From the NCBI RefSeq assembly GCF_003993795.1, contig NZ_RWKV01000015.1:372001-436000 (forward strand): a stretch of DNA of 64,000 nucleotides, read 5' to 3'. The stretch is from Aquabacter cavernae. GTDB taxonomy: Bacteria; Pseudomonadota; Alphaproteobacteria; Rhizobiales; Xanthobacteraceae. Positions 30,108 through 38,411 of the stretch are shown piece by piece. The notes under the pieces are model-generated. The model made no database searches. It was not told where the DNA came from and saw only the letters and a list, made by a program, of their open reading frames with translations. The position numbers and the translations under genes were made by a program. Each line of letters begins with the position of its first letter. Position 1 is the stretch's first letter.

Positions 30108-31103
30108 TCAGGCGTCGGAGTGGCCGAGCACTTCCTCCGCCGAGAAGCCATAGGTGCGCCCGCAGAATTCGCAGGTCACGCCCACCGTCCCGTCCTCCTG
30201 GAGCATCTCGCGCCGCTCGCTCTCCTCGAAGCTCGCGAGCACGCCCTTCACGCGGTCCCGGTTGCAGGTGCAATGGGCCGTCATGGCCACGGGCTCGAAC
30301 ACCCGCACGCCGCGCTCGTGGAAAAGCCGATAGAGCAGGCGCTCGCTGGGCAGATCGCGGTCGATGAGTTCCACGTCTTCCAGCGTGCCCACCAGCGACT
30401 GGGCCTCCGTCCAGGCATCGTCATCATCGGCCCCAGGGAGCGCCGCGCCTTCCGGGGCATCGCCGGGATGCAAGTCTGCCGGCGCCGCGCGACCGGATTC
30501 CTGGGGCAGGAATTGCGCCAGCAGCCCGCCCGCCCGCCAGGACGAGGCTTCCCCGCCCGCGCGCATCTCCTCGCCCACCGCGAGGCGCACCTGGGTGGGG
30601 ATCTGCTCGGACTGCTGGAAATACTGGTGCGCGGCAGCTTCCAGCCCCTCCCCGTCCAGGGCCACGATGCCCTGGTAGCGATTGGCGGACAGGCCCTGGT
30701 CGATGGTCATGGCGAGGTGACCGCGCCCGAGCAGCGCGGCGGGGGTCGCCTGATTGGTCTCCTGGGCCTTGGCGAGCGCATCGACATCGAAGCGGGCATA
30801 GGCGCGGATCTTGTCCGGGCTCACGAAATCCACCACCACCATGCCCACCGGCCCATCGGTCTGGGTCTGGAGGATGAAACGGCCCTCGAATTTCAAGGAA
30901 CTGCCCAGCAGCGCGGTCAGCGCCACCGCCTCGCCCAGCACGCGCTTCACGGGGGCGGGATAATTGTGGTGGGCCAGGACCGCGTCCAAAGCCGGGCCGA
31001 GCCGCACGGTACGGCCCCTGATGTCGAGCGCATCCACCTGGAAAGGCAGGATGGCATCATCGAGGCCCTCCAGCTTCGCGCTCCAAGACGTGTCCTTCGC
31101 CAT
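30108..31103 (-). CDS. hslO: Redox-regulated molecular chaperone Hsp33
   Basis: Holdase chaperone activated by oxidation of a zinc-bound four-Cys cluster. It has 331 residues, start ATG 31103 (MAKDTSWSAKLEG) with GAGG 7 nt upstream. The C-terminal redox switch is intact: CTCN and CEFCG give the CxC...CxxC pattern. The N-terminal domain contains LGEAVALTALLGSSLKFEGR. A hydrophilic stretch with ADDDDAW lies in the middle. It is downstream of argF on the same strand, 168 nt apart, in the argD-argF-hslO order common in Rhizobiales. Confidence 0.95.
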   Translation of the reverse strand: MAKDTSWSAKLEGLDDAILPFQVDALDIRGRTVRLGPALDAVLAHHNYPAPVKRVLGEAVALTALLGSSLKFEGRFILQTQTDGPVGMVVVDFVSPDKIRAYARFDVDALAKAQETNQATPAALLGRGHLAMTIDQGLSANRYQGIVALDGEGLEAAAHQYFQQSEQIPTQVRLAVGEEMRAGGEASSWRAGGLLAQFLPQESGRAAPADLHPGDAPEGAALPGADDDDAWTEAQSLVGTLEDVELIDRDLPSERLLYRLFHERGVRVFEPVAMTAHCTCNRDRVKGVLASFEESERREMLQEDGTVGVTCEFCGRTYGFSAEEVLGHSDA

Positions 31104-31270
31104 GTCGAACCTCGAACACCCGGCCACGGACGCGCCGCCCGGGTGTTCCGGCCATTCGCGCGCACCGCCGGGACAAATGAATTACCAGACGTGAGGCGAA
31201 TATAGGCACGGCCAAGCGCAAGCGGGAGGGGCACCCGCGCGCCGCAAACGGGCGCGCGGGGCCGAACATG

Positions 31271-32200
31271 TCAGGTGCCGGTGCCCTCGAAGCACCAGGC
31301 CAGGATGCCCTTCTGCGCATGCAGGCGGTTCTCGGCCTCGTCGAACACCACCGATTGCGGGCCGTCCATGACCTCGTCGGAGACCTCCTCGCCACGATGG
31401 GCGGGCAGGCAATGCATGAAGATGGCCTCGGGCGCGGCCCGGGACATGAGGTTGCGGTTGACCTGATAGGGCATGAGCATGTTGTGCCGCTTCTCGGTCT
31501 CCTTGTCGCCCATGGACACCCAGGTGTCGGTCACGACGCAGTCCGCGCCGTCCACGGCCTTTTCCGGGTCGCGCATGAAGCTGACATTGGCCTTGGTGCG
31601 CTTCACGAAGTCCTTGAGCGCCTGACGCGGCGACAATTCCTTCGGGGTGGCCACCTTCAGCGCGAAGTCGAAGCGCTCGGCCGCATGGACCCAGGAGGCC
31701 AGCACGTTGTTGGCGTCGCCCGTCCAGGCCACCGTGCGCCCGGTGATGGGGCCTTTGTGCTCCTCGAAGGTGAGCACGTCGGCCATCACCTGGCAGGGAT
31801 GGGAGATGCGGGTGAGCCCGTTGATGACCGGAACCGTGGCGTTCTTGGCCAGCTCCATGAGCTGATCATGGTCCAGGATGCGGATCATGATGGCGTCCAC
31901 GAACCGCGAGAGAACCCGCGCCGTGTCCGCGATGCTTTCGCCCCGGCCCAGTTGCATCTCCTGCCCGGTGAGCATGATGGTGTCGCCGCCGAGCTGGCGC
32001 ATGGCCAGATCGAAGGAGACCCGCGTCCGGGTGGAGGGCTTATCGAACACCATGGCGAGCGACTTGCCCGCCAGGGGATGCGCATCGCTCCCCGCCTTGC
32101 GGCGGGCCTTCAGGTCCTTGGAGATGTCGATGACGCGCCGGAGTTCCTGCGCGGGAATGTCCGTCAGATCCAGAAAATGACGCACGCCGTTGTCCTTCAT
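31271..32200 (-). CDS. argF: Ornithine carbamoyltransferase
   Basis: Catalyses carbamoyl phosphate plus ornithine to citrulline in arginine synthesis. It has 309 residues. The carbamoyl-phosphate motif [14 protein letters not shown] is near residue 50, [15 protein letters not shown] near 130, the ornithine-loop [14 protein letters not shown] and [11 protein letters not shown] in the C-terminal half. The start is ATG 32200, which shares the 4-nt overlap ATGA with the argD stop, giving translational coupling. The reading frame is open much further upstream inside argD, but that is shadow. Confidence 0.98.
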   Translation of the reverse strand: MKDNGVRHFLDLTDIPAQELRRVIDISKDLKARRKAGSDAHPLAGKSLAMVFDKPSTRTRVSFDLAMRQLGGDTIMLTGQEMQLGRGESIADTARVLSRFVDAIMIRILDHDQLMELAKNATVPVINGLTRISHPCQVMADVLTFEEHKGPITGRTVAWTGDANNVLASWVHAAERFDFALKVATPKELSPRQALKDFVKRTKANVSFMRDPEKAVDGADCVVTDTWVSMGDKETEKRHNMLMPYQVNRNLMSRAAPEAIFMHCLPAHRGEEVSDEVMDGPQSVVFDEAENRLHAQKGILAWCFEGTGT

Positions 32201-33402
32201 TCCGCAGCCCCCTTCACGGTGGGGAGCTGGAAGTCCTCTTCCAGGCGGCGACAGGCCGCATCGATCTTGTCGCAGGCGATGGCGATGTCCTCGTCGCTCA
32301 CCGTCAGCGGAGGCAGGAGGCGCACCACATTGTCGCCCGCGCCCGGCACCAGCATGCCTTCCGCACGCAGCGCCACCACCAAATCGGCGGCCGGCACATG
32401 GGCCCGCAGGCCCAGCAGCAGGCCCTCGCCGCGCACGTCGGCGATCACCGCCGGGTGGCGATCCTTGAGCGCCGCGAGACGCTGCCGGAACAGCGTGCTG
32501 GCATAGCGGACGCGATCGAGGAAGCCCTCCTCCAGGACCTTGTCCAACACCGCATTGCCCACCGCCATGGCCAGCGGATTGCCGCCATAGGTGGAGCCGT
32601 GGGTGCCGAGCGTCATGCCCTTGGCCGCTTCCTCGGTGGCGAGGCACGCCCCCATGGGGAAGCCACCGCCAATGCCCTTGGCCACCGACATGATGTCCGG
32701 CCGGATGCCCGCCGCCTCATGGAAGAACAGGTGGCCGGTGCGCCCGACGCCGCTCTGTACCTCGTCCAGCACCAGCAGCATGCCCTTCGCGTCGCACAGC
32801 TCGCGCAGGCCGCGCAGGAAGTCGAGGGAGGGAACGCGCACGCCGCCTTCGCCCTGGATAGGCTCCACCAGAATGGCGCCGGTCTCCGGGGTCAGCGCCG
32901 CTTCCACGGCCGCGAGATCGCCGAACGGTACCTGATCGAAGCCGTCGAGCGCCGGCCCGAAGCCTTCCAGATACTTGGCGTTGCCGCCCGCGGCGATGGT
33001 GGCGATGGTGCGGCCGTGGAAGGCGCCCTCGAAGGTGATCATGCGCGGCCGCTCACGGCCGCAGGCATGGTGATAGCGCCGCGCGGTCTTGATGGCGCAT
33101 TCCAGCGCCTCCGCGCCGGAATTGGTGAAGAACACCGTGTCCGCGAAGGTCGCCTCGGTGAGGCGCCGGGCGAGACGCTCGCCCTCGGGAATGCGGAACA
33201 GGTTGGAGATGTGCCACAGCTTCTGGGCCTGCGCGGTGAGCGCCTCCACCAGATAGGGATTGGCATGGCCGAGCACGTTCACCGCGATGCCGGCCGTGAA
33301 ATCGAGAAAACGTCGCCCGTCCGTGGTGACGAGCCAGCAGCCCTCTCCCCGCTCGAATTCGAGATCGATGCGTGCATAAGTCGGCAGGACGGGGGTGATC
33401 AC
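32197..33402 (-). CDS. argD: Acetylornithine aminotransferase
   Basis: Class III PLP aminotransferase, 401 residues, converting N-acetylglutamate semialdehyde to N-acetylornithine. The PLP-Lys motif is [16 protein letters not shown]; also visible are [30 protein letters not shown] and [12 protein letters not shown]. The start is GTG 33402 ([16 protein letters not shown]), with GGGAGGG about 10 nt upstream. It overlaps argF by 4 nt. A GC-rich inverted repeat, GGCCGCCCC / GGGGGCGGCC (33485-33509), lies in its leader about 80 nt upstream and might affect expression. Confidence 0.97.
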   Translation of the reverse strand: MITPVLPTYARIDLEFERGEGCWLVTTDGRRFLDFTAGIAVNVLGHANPYLVEALTAQAQKLWHISNLFRIPEGERLARRLTEATFADTVFFTNSGAEALECAIKTARRYHHACGRERPRMITFEGAFHGRTIATIAAGGNAKYLEGFGPALDGFDQVPFGDLAAVEAALTPETGAILVEPIQGEGGVRVPSLDFLRGLRELCDAKGMLLVLDEVQSGVGRTGHLFFHEAAGIRPDIMSVAKGIGGGFPMGACLATEEAAKGMTLGTHGSTYGGNPLAMAVGNAVLDKVLEEGFLDRVRYASTLFRQRLAALKDRHPAVIADVRGEGLLLGLRAHVPAADLVVALRAEGMLVPGAGDNVVRLLPPLTVSDEDIAIACDKIDAACRRLEEDFQLPTVKGAAE

Positions 33403-33520
33403 GGAACGAGCCCTCCCAAGGGCCTGACGGACGCGCCGGTTATTTTTGCCGGCTCGACATCCGCGTGGTTACAAAAACGCCAAAGGCCGCCCCATCTGCG
33501 GGGGCGGCCCGACGGGCGCG

Positions 33521-33807
33521 GATTCTAATGATCGCGCGCGCGCGGTCAATACGAAGCTCAGGGTTAAAAATTCCATAACGAACTGGGGAAAACGGCGCCC
33601 CGCGCCATTCTGACTCTGTGCGGGAGTCGGCGCATATTGTAGTTTCACCCTCGCCGACCACGATATGTCGTGCGGTGCGTTTCCTACAGGTGTCGGTCAC
33701 CTTCCGTCCCGCGCGCGGTAAGCGCGTTCCGGGGAACGCGGAGGGAGTCCGGCAAGATGCGGCCAGGAGCGGATCGAAGGGGGCTGAGCCGGCCGCCTTC
33801 GGGAATC
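33521..33807. promoter_or_regulatory. gcrA upstream region: CtrA-like box and four GANTC sites
   Basis: The 475-bp gap between argD and gcrA carries a sequence reading, on the minus strand, TTAT-N7-TTAAC (33563-33579). This is one mismatch from the CtrA consensus TTAA-N7-TTAA. GANTC sites, the target of CcrM methyltransferase, occur at 33521 (GATTC), 33612 (GACTC), 33624 (GAGTC) and 33803 (GAATC). CtrA and GcrA are the master regulators of the alphaproteobacterial cell cycle and CtrA controls gcrA in Caulobacter; that this region works the same way is inference. No gene is seen here. Confidence 0.45.
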
Positions 33808-33877
33808 CGGCTTCTTATTGAATGACACGGCGTCTGACGCCCCGCTGGGCGAGGGACGCCCGTCAAGGAGGAGAACG

Positions 33878-34393
33878 ATGAGCTGGAATGATGAGCGCGT
33901 CGAACTCTTGAAGCGGCTGTGGGGCGAAGGTCTCTCCGCCAGCCAGATCGCCGGCGAATTGGGTGGCATCACCCGAAATGCGGTGATCGGTAAAGTACAT
34001 CGCCTCGGCCTGTCCGGTCGCGTGAAGAGCGCCACGCCGGCCCGCCCGCGCAAGACCCGGCCCGAGGCCTCCGCCCCGCGCCCCAATCCGCGCCCCGCCA
34101 CCCTGGGCAACACCGCCCTGGCGCCCGCCTTCGAGGCGCTCGTGGAGGCCGCCCCGGCCCCCGCGCCAGCGCCCGCGACGGACAATGTGGTGCCGCTGGC
34201 CCAGCGCTGCACCATCATGAACCTGACCGAGAGCACCTGCCGCTGGCCGGTGGGCGAGCCCGGTACGGCCAGCTTCTATTTCTGCGGCTCGCGCAGCGTG
34301 ACCGGGATGCCCTACTGCACCCAGCATGCGCGCATGGCCTACCAGCCGGTCCAGGACCGGCGGCGCGATCGGCGTCTCGCCAATCTGCGCTGA
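33878..34393 (+). CDS. gcrA: Cell cycle regulator GcrA
   Basis: Global regulator that binds RNA polymerase sigma-70 holoenzyme and acts at promoters carrying methylated GANTC sites. It has 171 residues. The N-terminal helix-turn-helix region MSWNDERVELLKRLWGEG-LSASQIAGELGGITRNAVIGKVHRLGLSGR is fully typical. An Ala/Pro-rich linker (about residues 55-110) and a C-terminal domain with STCRWPVGEPG and FCGSRSVTGMPYC-QHARMAYQP follow. Start ATG 33878 has a strong AAGGAGGAG ribosome site; the frame continues 20 codons upstream without support. It is followed by a strong terminator. Confidence 0.97.
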   Translation: MSWNDERVELLKRLWGEGLSASQIAGELGGITRNAVIGKVHRLGLSGRVKSATPARPRKTRPEASAPRPNPRPATLGNTALAPAFEALVEAAPAPAPAPATDNVVPLAQRCTIMNLTESTCRWPVGEPGTASFYFCGSRSVTGMPYCTQHARMAYQPVQDRRRDRRLANLR

Positions 34394-34433
34394 CCGGCGC
34401 CGCCCCACGGGGCGGTTCCCATTCCGGAGAGAC

Positions 34434-34468
34434 AAAGGCCGATCCGCCCGCGCGGATCGGCCTTTTTT
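34434..34468 (+). terminator. Rho-independent terminator of gcrA
   Basis: A 13-bp stem AAAGGCCGATCCG / CGGATCGGCCTTT with a 6-nt loop, followed by a run of six T residues at 34463-34468, 40 nt after the gcrA stop. Confidence 0.95.
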
Positions 34469-34551
34469 CTTGTTGGCTGAGCGGATGGGGGGAGATGGCG
34501 TCACGGAAAACCGAAACGCCCCTTCCCCTGCCGCCCCAGCTTTCATGGCAA

Positions 34552-34590
34552 ACGCTCCCCGGCCCGGCATGGAACTGCCGAGCCGGGAGC
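34552..34590 (-). terminator. Imperfect hairpin after the Bug-type binding protein gene
   Basis: CGCTCCCCGGCCCGGC pairs with GCCGAGCCGGGAGCG apart from one bulge and one G-T pair, 10 nt beyond the stop at 34600. Only a weak T-rich stretch (GTTTG) follows on the minus strand. Confidence 0.55.
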
Positions 34591-34599
34591 GCACCACGC

Positions 34600-35577
34600 T
34601 TACTCGTTGATGGACGCGCCGGAGGCCTTCACCACCGGGCCCCACTTGGCCAGTTCCGCCTTCACATGCTCGCTCAGCTGAGCCGGGGTGGAGCCGACGG
34701 CCACGGCGCTGAGGTCCGCCAGCTTGGCCTTCACCTCGGGATCGGCCATGGCCTCCATGCAGGCCTTGGCCAGCTTGTCCACGATGGCGGTGGGCGTTCC
34801 GGCCGGCGCGAAAATGGCGTTCCAGGAATAGGTCTCGTAGCCCGGCAGGCCGGATTCATTCACGGTGGGCATGTCCGGCGCGGCGGGCGAGCGGTCCTTG
34901 GTGGTCACGGCGAGGCCGATCACCGTGCCCTTGCGGATATGACCGATGGACGAGGGCAGGTTGTCGAACATGATCTTCACCTGGCCGGACATGACATCCA
35001 CCAGGGCCGGGCCGGCGCCCTTATAGGGCACATGGACCATCTTCACGCCCGCCATGCTCTCGAACAGGGCGCCGGACAGATGCAGCGGCGTGCCGATGCC
35101 CGAGGACGCATATTCATACTTGTCCGGATTGGCCTTCAGCAGCGCGATGAGTTCGGCGGTGGTCTTCACGTTCAGCGAAGGGTGGACCACCACCACGTTG
35201 GGCACGTTCACCAGCAGCGAGACGGGGGCGAAATCCTTCACCGGGTCATAGGGCATCTTGGTGTAGAGCGCGGGGTTGATGGCATGGGTCGCGACCGTGC
35301 CCATGAGCACGGTGTAGCCATCCGGCGGCGACTTGGCGACGGTGGCGGCGCCGGTATTGCCGCCCGCGCCCCCACGGTTCTCCACAATAACGGGCTGCTT
35401 GAGGATGTCCGTCATCTTGGCAGCGATGATGCGCGCCACGATGTCGGTGGAGCCGCCCGCGGCGAACGGCACGACGAGACGAATGGCGCGGTTCGGAAAA
35501 TCATCGGCGGACTGGGCGTGGGCGGCGCCCGTCATCATGGTCAACGCAATCGCGGCCGCTGAGAAAAAGCGTTTCAT
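34600..35577 (-). CDS. Bug/TctC-family periplasmic solute-binding protein
   Basis: 325 residues with signal peptide MKRFFSAAAIALTMMTGAAHA, then the typical Bug fold: FPNRAIRLVVPFAAGGSTDI, VIVENRGGAGGNTGAATVAK, PPDGYTVLMGT and VHVPYKGAGPALVDVMSGQV. The family binds carboxylates such as citrate or other organic acids, and some members serve signalling roles. No TctA/TctB membrane subunits are adjacent, so this is an orphan receptor; the ligand cannot be inferred. ATG 35577 has GGGAGG 9 nt upstream. It may have been inserted relative to the usual argD/gcrA/pho neighbourhood. Confidence 0.93.
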   Translation of the reverse strand: MKRFFSAAAIALTMMTGAAHAQSADDFPNRAIRLVVPFAAGGSTDIVARIIAAKMTDILKQPVIVENRGGAGGNTGAATVAKSPPDGYTVLMGTVATHAINPALYTKMPYDPVKDFAPVSLLVNVPNVVVVHPSLNVKTTAELIALLKANPDKYEYASSGIGTPLHLSGALFESMAGVKMVHVPYKGAGPALVDVMSGQVKIMFDNLPSSIGHIRKGTVIGLAVTTKDRSPAAPDMPTVNESGLPGYETYSWNAIFAPAGTPTAIVDKLAKACMEAMADPEVKAKLADLSAVAVGSTPAQLSEHVKAELAKWGPVVKASGASINE

Positions 35578-35657
35578 ACTTGGCGTCCTCCCTTTTGTTA
35601 TCGGTAGGGTACACGGCGACGATGAAGACGCCGAGCCCCACCCTCAGTCCATTAGAC

Positions 35658-35783
35658 TTAGAGTGCGATCGACCCACCTTGAAGCACCCGTGTGCTTCAA
35701 GGTGGGTCGTGAATCGCTCTCTATCAATGACTTAGAGGCTGATTCACAAATCAGGCCGGTTCAACCTGATTGGATCAGGCTCC
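35658..35783. repeat. Composite palindrome: B element plus family A, copy 4
   Basis: The B element has a perfect 17-bp stem (GACCCACCTTGAAGCAC at 35671-35687 with its complement at 35692-35708, loop CCGT), flanked by TTAGAGTGCGATC and GAATCGCTCTC. The linker TATCAATGA follows. Family A comes next: TTAGAGGCTGATTCAC, stem AATCAGG / CCTGATT, loop CCGGTTCAA (35756-35764), GGATCAGGCTCC. It lies in the 564-bp gap between the Bug protein and the gamma-glutamyltransferase relative. Confidence 0.85.
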
Positions 35784-35956
35784 TGGAGGATACGACCTCC
35801 GCGTGCCCGGTCAAAAGATCATCTGACCGAAGGGAATGCGCGGATGGCCTGAAACGTATTGGTCCGGGTGGGCGGAACGCCGCCGTTTGGCTTGGGCCAC
35901 AGGCCGGAGTCGGATCGACATTTCAGCGGTTTGAACGGCCCCTGTATGAAAACAGC

Positions 35957-36051
35957 GTCATGGCCGGGCTTGTCCCGGCCATCCACGATGGTTCCGCCAG
36001 GGGCTCGCTCGGCGTAGAGGCGTGGATGCCCAGGACAAGCCCGGGTATGAC
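35957..36051. repeat. Long intergenic palindrome of a second family
   Basis: The arms GTCATGGCCGGGCTTGTCCC...CCATCCACG and CGTGGATGCCCAGGACAAGC...GTATGAC are inverted repeats of about 31 bp with a few mismatches, separated by about 33 bp. Read through, it gives the peptide VMAGLVPAIHD, which appears as a spurious protein fragment in many Rhizobiales genomes because this element is abundant there. The rest of 35578-36141 holds the composite repeat at 35658 and no gene I can support. Confidence 0.8.
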
Positions 36052-36141
36052 GGCCGGAAAACCGCTGATTTCGCTCACCTTCCGATTGCCAACCGCGCCT
36101 GACGCTTCCGTGTTTCATGGCCCCCCAGAACCGCCCGGGGC

Positions 36142-37734
36142 CTAAACGCCCGCCGCGCCGCCGTCCGCGCGCGGGTCGTGGGCGCCTTCCACGCCGCCCT
36201 TGGGGTGCAGAACCACCGCACCCGCATGGCCCATCGTGTCCGAATAGGCCTCGGGCAGCACTTCCACATCATGCCCGGCCTTCAGAAGCGCGGAGACGAC
36301 GCTGTCGTCGAAGCGGTTCTCCAGGCGCAGATTGGTCTGCACCGATCCCCACGTGCGGCCCAGCAGCCAGCGGGGCGCGGCGATGGCGGCGCCCAGCGGC
36401 TCGCCGTAGAAGACATGGCGCGTGAACACCATGGCCTGGGTCTGGGGCTGCCCCTCCCCGCCCATGGTGCCATAGGCCATCACGCGCCCATCCTTCAGCT
36501 CGGCCAGCGCCGGATTGAGGGTGTGGAACGGGCGACGGCCGGGAACCAGCGGGTTCACGGACTTCGGGTCCAGCGAGAAGCTGGCGCCCCGGTTCTGCAT
36601 CAGCACGCCGGTGGAGGGCAGCACGCAGCCGGAGCCGAACTCGAAGAAGATGGACTGGATATAAGAGACGGACAGGCCCGAGGCATCGGTGGCGCCGAGC
36701 CAGATGGTATCGCCGGGCGCCGCCGGCTGCGGCCAGGGTAGCGCCCGGCGCATGTCGATGCGCGCCGCATCCGCATCGAGCGCGGCGGGGCTCAGGATGG
36801 CCGCAAGATCGTGGCGCAGGTGCTCGAAATCGCAAACCACTTTGTCGCGCACCAGGAAGGCCCGCTTGGTGGCCTCCACGAGGCCGTGGACATAGGCGAA
36901 ATCCTCCGCATGCGGCACCTTCAGGCGTTCGAACAGCGCCAGGATCAGCAGCGAGGCGAGCCCCTGCGTGGGCGGAGGCGCATTATAAAGCGTGCCGTGG
37001 GCGCTGCGCACCGAGAGGGGCGCGCGGGTAACGGCCCGGTAGCGCTGCAGATCGGCACGGGTGACCGGGCTGCCGATGGCCTCCAGGTCGCCCGCAATCT
37101 CGCGGCCCACATCGCCGCGATAGAAATCGTCGAGCCCGGCGCGGGCGAGATGCTCCAGCGTGTCGGCGAGCTTGGGATTGGCGATCACCTGCCCCACTTC
37201 CGGCACCTTGCCGCCGGGCATGAAGGTGGCCGCGAAGCCCGGCGCATCCTCCAGCTCCGCGCGCTTGGCGGCGGTCAGCTCCGCCTGGGAGCGGGAGACG
37301 GCGACACCGGCGCGCGCATGGGCAATGGCCGGGGCCAGCAGGTCCGCGAGAGGCAGGCGCCCGCCCACGGCAGCGCCGGCAGCGCGGGCCAGTTCCCATC
37401 CGCCGACCGCGCCGGGGACGGTGAGCGCCGCGAGCGGCCCCCGGAACGGGATCGTGTCATAGCCCTTGTCCCGGTAGAAGGCGGTGGTCGCATGGGCGCC
37501 GGCGAAGCCGCACGCCTCGATATAATGGACCCGGCCGGAGGGCTCGCGGATCAGCCAGAAGCCGTCGCCGCCCAGATGGTTCATGTGGGGATAGACCACC
37601 GCGATGGCCGCCGCCGCCGCAAGGGCGGCCTCCACCGCATTGCCGCCCTCGGCAAGAATCCGGCGCCCCGCTTCCACCGCGAGGCTATGGGGCGCGGCAA
37701 CGACCGCGCGTGCGCACCTGACGCTCTCGTGCAT
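36142..37734 (-). CDS. Gamma-glutamyltransferase family protein (YwrD-like branch)
   Basis: N-terminal-nucleophile hydrolase of the gamma-glutamyltransferase/cephalosporin-acylase family, 530 residues. Start ATG 37734 (MHESVRCARAVVAAPHSLAV) has AGGAGGT close upstream. The large-subunit part holds EGGNAVEAALAAAAAIAVVYPHMN; autoprocessing is expected before the Thr of PGDTIWLGATDASG (about residue 348), followed by SYIQSIFFEFGSGCVLPSTG. The nucleophile Thr is present. There is no obvious signal peptide, so it is probably cytoplasmic, unlike classical periplasmic GGT. Substrate is unknown: glutathione, gamma-glutamyl compounds or another amide. Confidence 0.88.
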   Translation of the reverse strand: MHESVRCARAVVAAPHSLAVEAGRRILAEGGNAVEAALAAAAAIAVVYPHMNHLGGDGFWLIREPSGRVHYIEACGFAGAHATTAFYRDKGYDTIPFRGPLAALTVPGAVGGWELARAAGAAVGGRLPLADLLAPAIAHARAGVAVSRSQAELTAAKRAELEDAPGFAATFMPGGKVPEVGQVIANPKLADTLEHLARAGLDDFYRGDVGREIAGDLEAIGSPVTRADLQRYRAVTRAPLSVRSAHGTLYNAPPPTQGLASLLILALFERLKVPHAEDFAYVHGLVEATKRAFLVRDKVVCDFEHLRHDLAAILSPAALDADAARIDMRRALPWPQPAAPGDTIWLGATDASGLSVSYIQSIFFEFGSGCVLPSTGVLMQNRGASFSLDPKSVNPLVPGRRPFHTLNPALAELKDGRVMAYGTMGGEGQPQTQAMVFTRHVFYGEPLGAAIAAPRWLLGRTWGSVQTNLRLENRFDDSVVSALLKAGHDVEVLPEAYSDTMGHAGAVVLHPKGGVEGAHDPRADGGAAGV

Positions 37735-37849
37735 GGGACCTCCTGAGAGGGCGACCCGCCGAGACGGAGACGCCATGGCCTTCCTCCGGACGGGGAAAGG
37801 CCCTCGACTTCAACGATGAGAGGCGGGTTCACCACCTCCACGGGATGGC

Positions 37850-37975
37850 TAGAGTGGTTCAGCCTTTCATGGAACCGCTGAAGCACTCTATCTCTTTGCT
37901 ATTGCGCGTTTCCTTCCCGCGAACCGCTTCACACTTCGCGGGGAAACGCTCGAAGGCCATTGCGTGGAAGCGCAA
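37850..37975. repeat. Mosaic of three palindromes (RIME-like intergenic element)
   Basis: Three successive inverted repeats. TAGAGTGGTTCAGC (37850-37863) pairs with GCTGAAGCACTCTA (37877-37890). GCGTTTCCTTCCCGCGAA (37906-37923) pairs with TTCGCGGGGAAACGC (37935-37949). TTGCG/CGCAA lies at about 37960-37975. The order and the TAGAGTG...CACTCTA ends resemble the Rhizobium-specific intergenic mosaic elements (RIME). The remainder of the 37735-38126 gap shows only a GGCGCC inverted repeat (38092-38110) just before the next gene. Confidence 0.65.
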
Positions 37976-38126
37976 CCGTCTCCGGGGGACACTTGACCGA
38001 GACGCCGCCGCATCGCAGTGTCCCGGCGAATTCAACCGGCTTTCTTGATCGGTTTGTTCCCGATGGCGGGACAAAGTGCAAGCCGATCCGTGGCGCCGTC
38101 CATCGGCGCCGGACAGGAGATAAAGA

Positions 38127-38363
38127 ATGGCAACGTCCAAGAAGGGCGGCACCCCCATGTTCACCGTGGTGAGCGCCACCGTTTTCGTGGGCATCCAGGC
38201 CATCGCCACCGGCATCGCGGCCGGCTGGGCGATCGCGGGCCTCTTCAATCTGGGGGATGCGGGCGAGTATGTGCTGATGGCCCTGTTCGCGGTGCCCGCC
38301 CTCTATGCCACCTACCGCTACGGCCGCTCCGCCGCCAAGACCGAAGCCGCCCTCGCCGCCTGA
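38127..38363 (+). CDS. Small membrane protein of unknown function
   Basis: 78 residues with two hydrophobic helices, about 12-36 (FTVVSATVFVGIQAIATGIA) and 43-60 (YVLMALFAVPALYATYRYG), short charged ends and an Ala-rich C-terminus. I do not recognise a named family. An AGGAGA ribosome site lies 9 nt before ATG 38127 and a good terminator follows its stop, which supports a real, monocistronic gene. Confidence 0.8.
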   Translation: MATSKKGGTPMFTVVSATVFVGIQAIATGIAAGWAIAGLFNLGDAGEYVLMALFAVPALYATYRYGRSAAKTEAALAA

Positions 38364-38368
38364 ACGGC

Positions 38369-38391
38369 AGGGGCCGGGCAGGCCCCTTTTT
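38369..38391 (+). terminator. Rho-independent terminator
   Basis: A 7-bp stem AGGGGCC / GGCCCCT with the 5-nt loop GGGCA, then TTTTT, 6 nt after the stop of the small membrane protein. It is convergent with the nitroreductase end at 38412. Confidence 0.88.
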
Positions 38392-38411
38392 GAGCGCGCT
38401 CCGGCCTCGCG

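Noticed and set aside
35333-36145. Plus-strand frame running from inside the Bug-protein gene through the repeats
   Set aside because: It is a translation of antisense coding DNA plus two palindromic repeats (including VMAGLVPAIHDG); no ribosome site or domain.
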